From Endozoicomonas_A sp049275935 (GTDB taxonomy: Bacteria; Pseudomonadota; Gammaproteobacteria; Pseudomonadales; Endozoicomonadaceae), in NCBI RefSeq assembly GCF_049275935.1, contig NZ_CP184830.1, forward strand, positions 4,526,001-4,590,000: DNA of 64,000 nt. The letters run 5' to 3'. Below are positions 62,601 through 64,000 of this stretch, piece by piece (positions within the stretch are counted from its first letter, which is position 1; each line of letters begins with the position of its first letter). The position numbers and the translations under genes are program-made. The notes under the pieces were generated by a model that saw only the letters and a program-made list of their open reading frames with translations, had not been told where the DNA came from and made no database searches.

Positions 62601-64000
62601 TGCTGGCAACGACTTTTAGTCTGAAATGCTTTTTAGCGACCTCTATCTGTTGGGACAGGAAATTTTCTGCCGCCGCCCGACTTAACCCCAGCAGTCTGGC
62701 GTCGAGCAGGGATTCTATACCGGAACCAACGCTCCAGAAGGCCCGGTAATCCACGTTGACCAGCTCAGAGGTGAAGGGCAAGGCCTTGTAGGAGGCAATG
62801 GTATTATCAGAGCCATCTGGAACCAGGGGCGCTGAGGATTGTTTATCATTGACAACCTCGTTGAAAAGTTTTTTCTCACGGTCACTGGCTGTAATTTCCC
62901 CTTTAGCAAGGCTATCCCTTATTGCCTGAATCCTGGTCTTGTCATGCAACTCTAAATACGCCAATGCCCGGCGATAATCGGCTTTCGTACCTTTGGCTAA
63001 CAGCAGGTTATGATGGCCTGCGACCAGTTGCCGATAGAGGCTTGTGCCTGAAGGGGGGTCAACCGCCAGAGTCAGTGCGTATTGACGGGTCAGTCCCAAG
63101 GGACGCGACTCCTTGTCAGGCAGTGTCGCGGTGTTGATCCCGAACTGCTGGCGCACCTGCTGGCGCAAGGCTGTCAGCGACCCTCCACCACCTTCAAGTG
63201 CCTTCAACAGACTGGCACCCACCAGGTTGGTCAGGGTTTCCCGGAAAATAAATGGCTTGTTCCTGTTCTTCGTGCCCAGCAATAACAGGGCGTGGGCACT
63301 GTTTTCCTCACTCACCTCGACACGACTGTCCACCAACGGCCAGAGCGGCCTGGGGCTGATTTTTATTTTAAAAGGGCTAATATCGGCAATGCCTGCATCC
63401 CTGACGGGTTGCACCAGCGCCTGAAGAAGCTGCGATAGACGAGGCTCCCCCATCCCCCGGGCAATGAATTGAATGTCGTTCTGTAATTGCTCTTTGCCAA
63501 TACTGCCCTTGCGTTGCAGCTTGCGATAAAACTCCATGTGGACAACCAGCCTGATCGGCAAAAGACGGTCTGGCCAGCCATCAGGAAGCTGGAGGCGAAA
63601 GACCTGCTTGCGGTCGCCTTCGCTGTGAGTCAGGGTGTAGCCGGGCCCCCGGTTGGAAAAAGCCAGGTCATCCCGGCGACCCAGCGTGAACGTTTTTTGC
63701 CCGTCCTTGGTTTGAACCTGAGCCTGGTAACGGCCCAACCCGGTATCGAGGGTGAAAGCCGGGCGCTCCCAGCCAGGTCCTGGAAGCAATGGCGGATTTT
63801 TTTGCAGGAGATCAAGCCATTTATTGGCCCTCAGGGCATCCGCCCGCAACCTGGCTGGCTCTGTGGGTTCCAGCCCCCTGAGCCGCCGGTGAAAAAAATA
63901 CTCCGCCAGCAGCGACTCACCGTCGGTCAGGGATGGCTTGTTGAGCAAATCAACAAGGGTGTCATCCAGGTTGTTGGTCTGCTGTGGGGACAGTGATAAC
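53635..64000 (-). CDS. G5: giant RTX protein, 5' end outside window (partial)
   Basis: Open from TGA 53635 to the window edge (about 3455 codons visible, frame still open at 63999, so the true start lies upstream). Counted from the edge: residues 1-1100 are helical with no family I recognise; ~1120-1330 are strongly hydrophobic, with LPVIGGLLSLEVGTLSLAAN and following helices that resemble the TcdB pore region; ~1410-1610 are a calcium-binding RTX block with repeats such as GDSGNDIIRIEKSGKAY; further RTX clusters lie at bases ~58100-58560, 56200-56600 and 55200-55950; bases ~54590-54960 look like a LamG/concanavalin jelly roll (SFILAAWIRQG); bases ~54010-54260 match the haemolysin calcium-binding-related pattern (DLILTVLSNKN...LRVQNFF). 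The last ~95 residues are the tail shared with G1-G4. No GT44 or C80 part is visible. Probably a pore-forming or adhesive RTX protein exported by the same system. Confidence 0.93.
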   Translation of the reverse strand, partial: LSLSPQQTNNLDDTLVDLLNKPSLTDGESLLAEYFFHRRLRGLEPTEPARLRADALRANKWLDLLQKNPPLLPGPGWERPAFTLDTGLGRYQAQVQTKDGQKTFTLGRRDDLAFSNRGPGYTLTHSEGDRKQVFRLQLPDGWPDRLLPIRLVVHMEFYRKLQRKGSIGKEQLQNDIQFIARGMGEPRLSQLLQALVQPVRDAGIADISPFKIKISPRPLWPLVDSRVEVSEENSAHALLLLGTKNRNKPFIFRETLTNLVGASLLKALEGGGGSLTALRQQVRQQFGINTATLPDKESRPLGLTRQYALTLAVDPPSGTSLYRQLVAGHHNLLLAKGTKADYRRALAYLELHDKTRIQAIRDSLAKGEITASDREKKLFNEVVNDKQSSAPLVPDGSDNTIASYKALPFTSELVNVDYRAFWSVGSGIESLLDARLLGLSRAAAENFLSQQIEVAKKHFRLKVVASTYLKSLLVHFIYWKMEQVLGDTGQPASRIRLGVTDAVTTILPDGDIDDIAKLMYVDLWLEINTPESPRISTLVALEKACTFVARGLGWKSFDTGLLANLKQDVDTVFHEAVALRRRVGRPFQLPVNQQPDAQGKEPTSVQALAGQDQIIETFASSPRYAVMADGKRRYIKITPAGPGNPFSLMSLQSQDGLKRLLRRPLNPGKNAAATQAYLSQLARHYEAFSELKDINMTGQVNGVIDKMDHVTRQQFADGFLHYARQSAIPAGLAETIAGKLLAAELSALGSLPETISTGLYQRLNGLLNLTGKKEFSLTSGDLNIRVLTDPSITADASYLMPAQGTLVLGNGGADSPLTAAAAMALLQAWEAQKPEDQAKTFLALHQKRIRLPEGVESLSPESLVSEFTVKEGKLALSGLLERLTSFIGLADRLKRENFSGARLLARKIRQNVADGVAALRRDIDFGQMAELVDITGRDFRRTLQALDKAGLPDGQAARLPDADCVLCDGSGPIRTAMALIDRVSGHLDVIEASDHFIHVRQSAGDKGLLADAFLLLEQGRFAAVVTEDIMDSPAFRKELLELIRQTLAQRQGLKPEQIIDRVVTLLDDSGYSPDDTRYVKQQLLASPEFVESLKLREDHTGGDSFEPDSPDGSKSGGGSKSLQGKFMRTLDVLDRSTKFNTGRMVVGAGNAVAGLALASVTLNNLEKYGDSMPPDARNSAYASASLGITNSVYGLTMSANWALSKTLVKTNNPAGALGVALKLGPKASRNVARTLPVIGGLLSLEVGTLSLAANAANAHAARKAGSYKRAAIYGAMAALDVITIGLDVLSMALDFIFPKLGLVVDLISMLLGFVQTALQAIMPPPTAQEDFNALLESPQFNGQLDQQMEHFEKAGYRRFMLFDDASNYLDQSKYDENLETLRFSTMWFLLDDFDKDKWYAIVDRQNVRRSGSGTYLSDYIEGRKGYKRFFGLGGNDTLITDLGELYGGPGNDLLIVKKGRAAGGSGNDIIRVEESGEAYGDSGDDDIRIEKSGKAYGDSGNDIIRIEKSGTGYGGSGNDVIWIGHTGKAYGGYGDDTLYLSKIGGIGYGGPGNDQIYFGKSQYGDSGDDQLIDKLGAVYQHGGTGNDRLSPGLGYAHLFGGPGNDTLVLPRFSFSVVSQMPKGNLTAQYTIGRNTFRIDGHPSGPIHDTRRYAHGYSKPLLWVNLKNRVWGNRFSDYLEFQKLKRTHPDGEEKETDKSFFGVFGVGPGGQSSVTKALMEQVTPFAGHLGVSRISDIYGTGSYFYLGKVQYGSAREQVHLYFSLKGVFVMKTDRSLLFFKENSLLEASKTNKAVKFFATLLDSLVTGGSVDGMEHLLGSEDGSEVYGTEQRDNIYLRGDKNSNNIVNTRGGDDFVYASNGTDTIKLGEGNDRAVLSDQNKVDGGPGTDTISYVVRKKDLWLDMTNRDRSKGEVVTGVEVIQDSPHNDKIKGNSENTVFMATGGTNTLDVGAGNDTVITQGGKTSIWLRIGFNSVILGDGQHEVYTGIHADSIRVSGNNLVNQKFYVHKPQEPSTGKWPVLVIRWGRFSDRCTRQHGQLASLTVNPFSERMDLVFSKQKPNANVTLDFNTPDIPPVTVKQFNTHWYRKDLDTDTDHWRHIAGDVMKLKNTTLTDFDSRKGACKVTRKVDTHTFSRAQMLAFLNRYPGKPLGEFRRKQWPDETELESLANEGKNLGAGLHRISSEESNNLRLGIEIRFDSSSCSQRSGLLRRLTLKPNQQQVLFEGLAPAQKVHATFDKGKEMVFSVPAKHTLTLQLVKTDADGSRQHYGRHQISGKEQYSKQWHELFPGQPMEAGLGMLEVRHTFQRTMGLIKLCGATRLYNSSMTIPDVQLDLSSDSHSGVPIIIGGPGNDRLTGNPSTDNILLGKGGRDILQDMGGNNQFIVGMGDTTVTAGREGHNQLIHDKSSLLYGIRRLRQDIRVLTFKVATIYELDGMTVNVTQGIAQTRWRNTETGSWRYHQTAFSGIGQMTGSSGDDTYFGSNGTDIFSTGGGLDKVHMGGGNDRVIINARCQNGTTLDGGSGANTLLFDLPISRRVSVDLRNSLTVRNFILEDTGKGRIKFSGDDKDNIYVSRGSLYSFNGRGGDDYLFLLKQPQAIDFNGGSGTDTIDFSQMTIEPDFVRLNLSLRKKAVSFACYASDSGSCSPDKNVKGHMSFTERSPEPKPKSKSKSKSKGIFDKWSAAISNFEIFKGPDSGDIFNIPALAGIVVDGGGGNDTFRISSPRIKSNSSITSTVGGPGYNRHYGSREGDRMVANLGPDLLSGDLGPDIYVIYPQANGTRIVDRDNGNSLILHGVQPEKLDWRLTGNYTHLEVDNDGHFFFSIDLGHVPQCVREDGSLVTGHFINSLERHIWRLTIIAPANNESRLLSGKNLRDYYHAKLTVDKRLDSTYQLGNITAPVHGGPGDDVFFFSGAVKPGAGLFGESGNDIFHLKSSGASVHPGPGNNLVSLELGGLKDSGRDSGRESGWENRAVKLFFAPFSFNRVRMVGVSLTDLQAASWRSLALRTAPDSNDQTGCPADLSRLMPPPVTGGSFILAAWIRQGLPLGRGTRAGSTLIHFAGPDGSDAISLSLKPGRLEVRVTEGARFFHRRVRPFFTSPRLHLAMTINDSGFLTIYRNGQIALATQAFKPARKIRALNCYAADKLIINQRLPSPEGIKMMASGADPLVRIGTWQDPDRIYANGWPDSLELDDGILDDRERIGRRLESGYSLSEQTIPGHQYVIDEKSTTYRFSGDDMDNGQWLLANATGTADQLEINTHDCQTLGYQKSDEDLILTVLSNKNRLKISDNSSHPLNATQSLRVQNFFSQEGDTVERLIVNNRVLSMSEVLAKVDTLQSNGSRSLNESIPEATLAAEGGGNGTQSLLNRIIGRGKQLLNLGNLTVAKKDDADTGEAESERPMVANLNNTELNRQYQRLVQERNTLSGNRSGESPSFIPSVSQRMAQNLTNPLNLTMMGQG
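55991..56026 (-). repeat. 6-bp tandem repeat in G5
   Basis: GATTTG repeated four times followed by GGTTTG and GGTTCG (plus strand), encoding alternating Lys-Ser and Lys-Pro. It lies in a linker between RTX clusters. Confidence 0.9.

Overview
The window looks like the chromosome of a marine, host-associated gammaproteobacterium. A core block (DUF3080-type lipoprotein, pdxB) abuts an AT-rich patch of small secreted or effector-like genes, then a very large toxin-secretion island. The combination of giant RTX/TcdB-like proteins, effector-like proteins and pdxB-type core genes would suit Endozoicomonas or a relative, but no marker gene in the window proves the genus. Family calls below come from reading motifs against remembered family sequences; no search was run.

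Layout. Positions 1-2781 carry a truncated hypothetical gene, a lipoprotein and pdxB. Positions 2891-8073 hold a DsbB-like membrane protein, an NlpC/P60-like protein with an unusual leader, two secreted proteins of unknown function, a DUF3955 protein, and a cytosolic effector-like protein with a basic PKRAK patch. From 8364 to the right edge everything is on the minus strand and reads, in transcription order: a partial RTX giant (G5), four paralogous giants of about 3150-3270 residues (G4, G3, G2, G1), a HlyB-type ABC exporter, a HlyD-type adaptor, and a PP2C phosphatase/Ser-Thr kinase fusion with a C-terminal membrane anchor. No TolC-like protein and no HlyC/RtxC acyltransferase gene is present in the window.

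The G1-G4 giants read as relatives of large clostridial toxins (TcdA/TcdB) rebuilt as type I secretion substrates. In order they carry a GT44-like N-terminal domain whose DXD motif is DKG or DQG; a C80 (TcdB/MARTX cysteine-protease-like) fold without the catalytic His and Cys; a cysteine-bracketed RPRR/RRRR-Ser loop resembling the furin loop of diphtheria toxin; a second degenerate C80-like domain; a TcdB-like translocation domain; a long beta-rich segment with degenerate RTX motifs; and a C-terminal tail of about 95 residues shared with the otherwise unrelated G5. The tail is the best candidate for the common export signal of the adjacent HlyBD system. The central hypothesis is an A-B toxin family in which InsP6-triggered autoproteolysis has been replaced by host furin cleavage plus disulfide reduction.

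The giants are also a live recombination system: G2 and G3 are nearly identical over about 8 kb, all four share a nearly identical 3' end of about 1.6 kb, the AT-rich N-terminal modules are the most divergent part, G2 is split by one extra base in a homopolymer, G1 lacks about 105 residues of the translocation domain, and three of the five giants carry in-frame short tandem repeats of different copy number.
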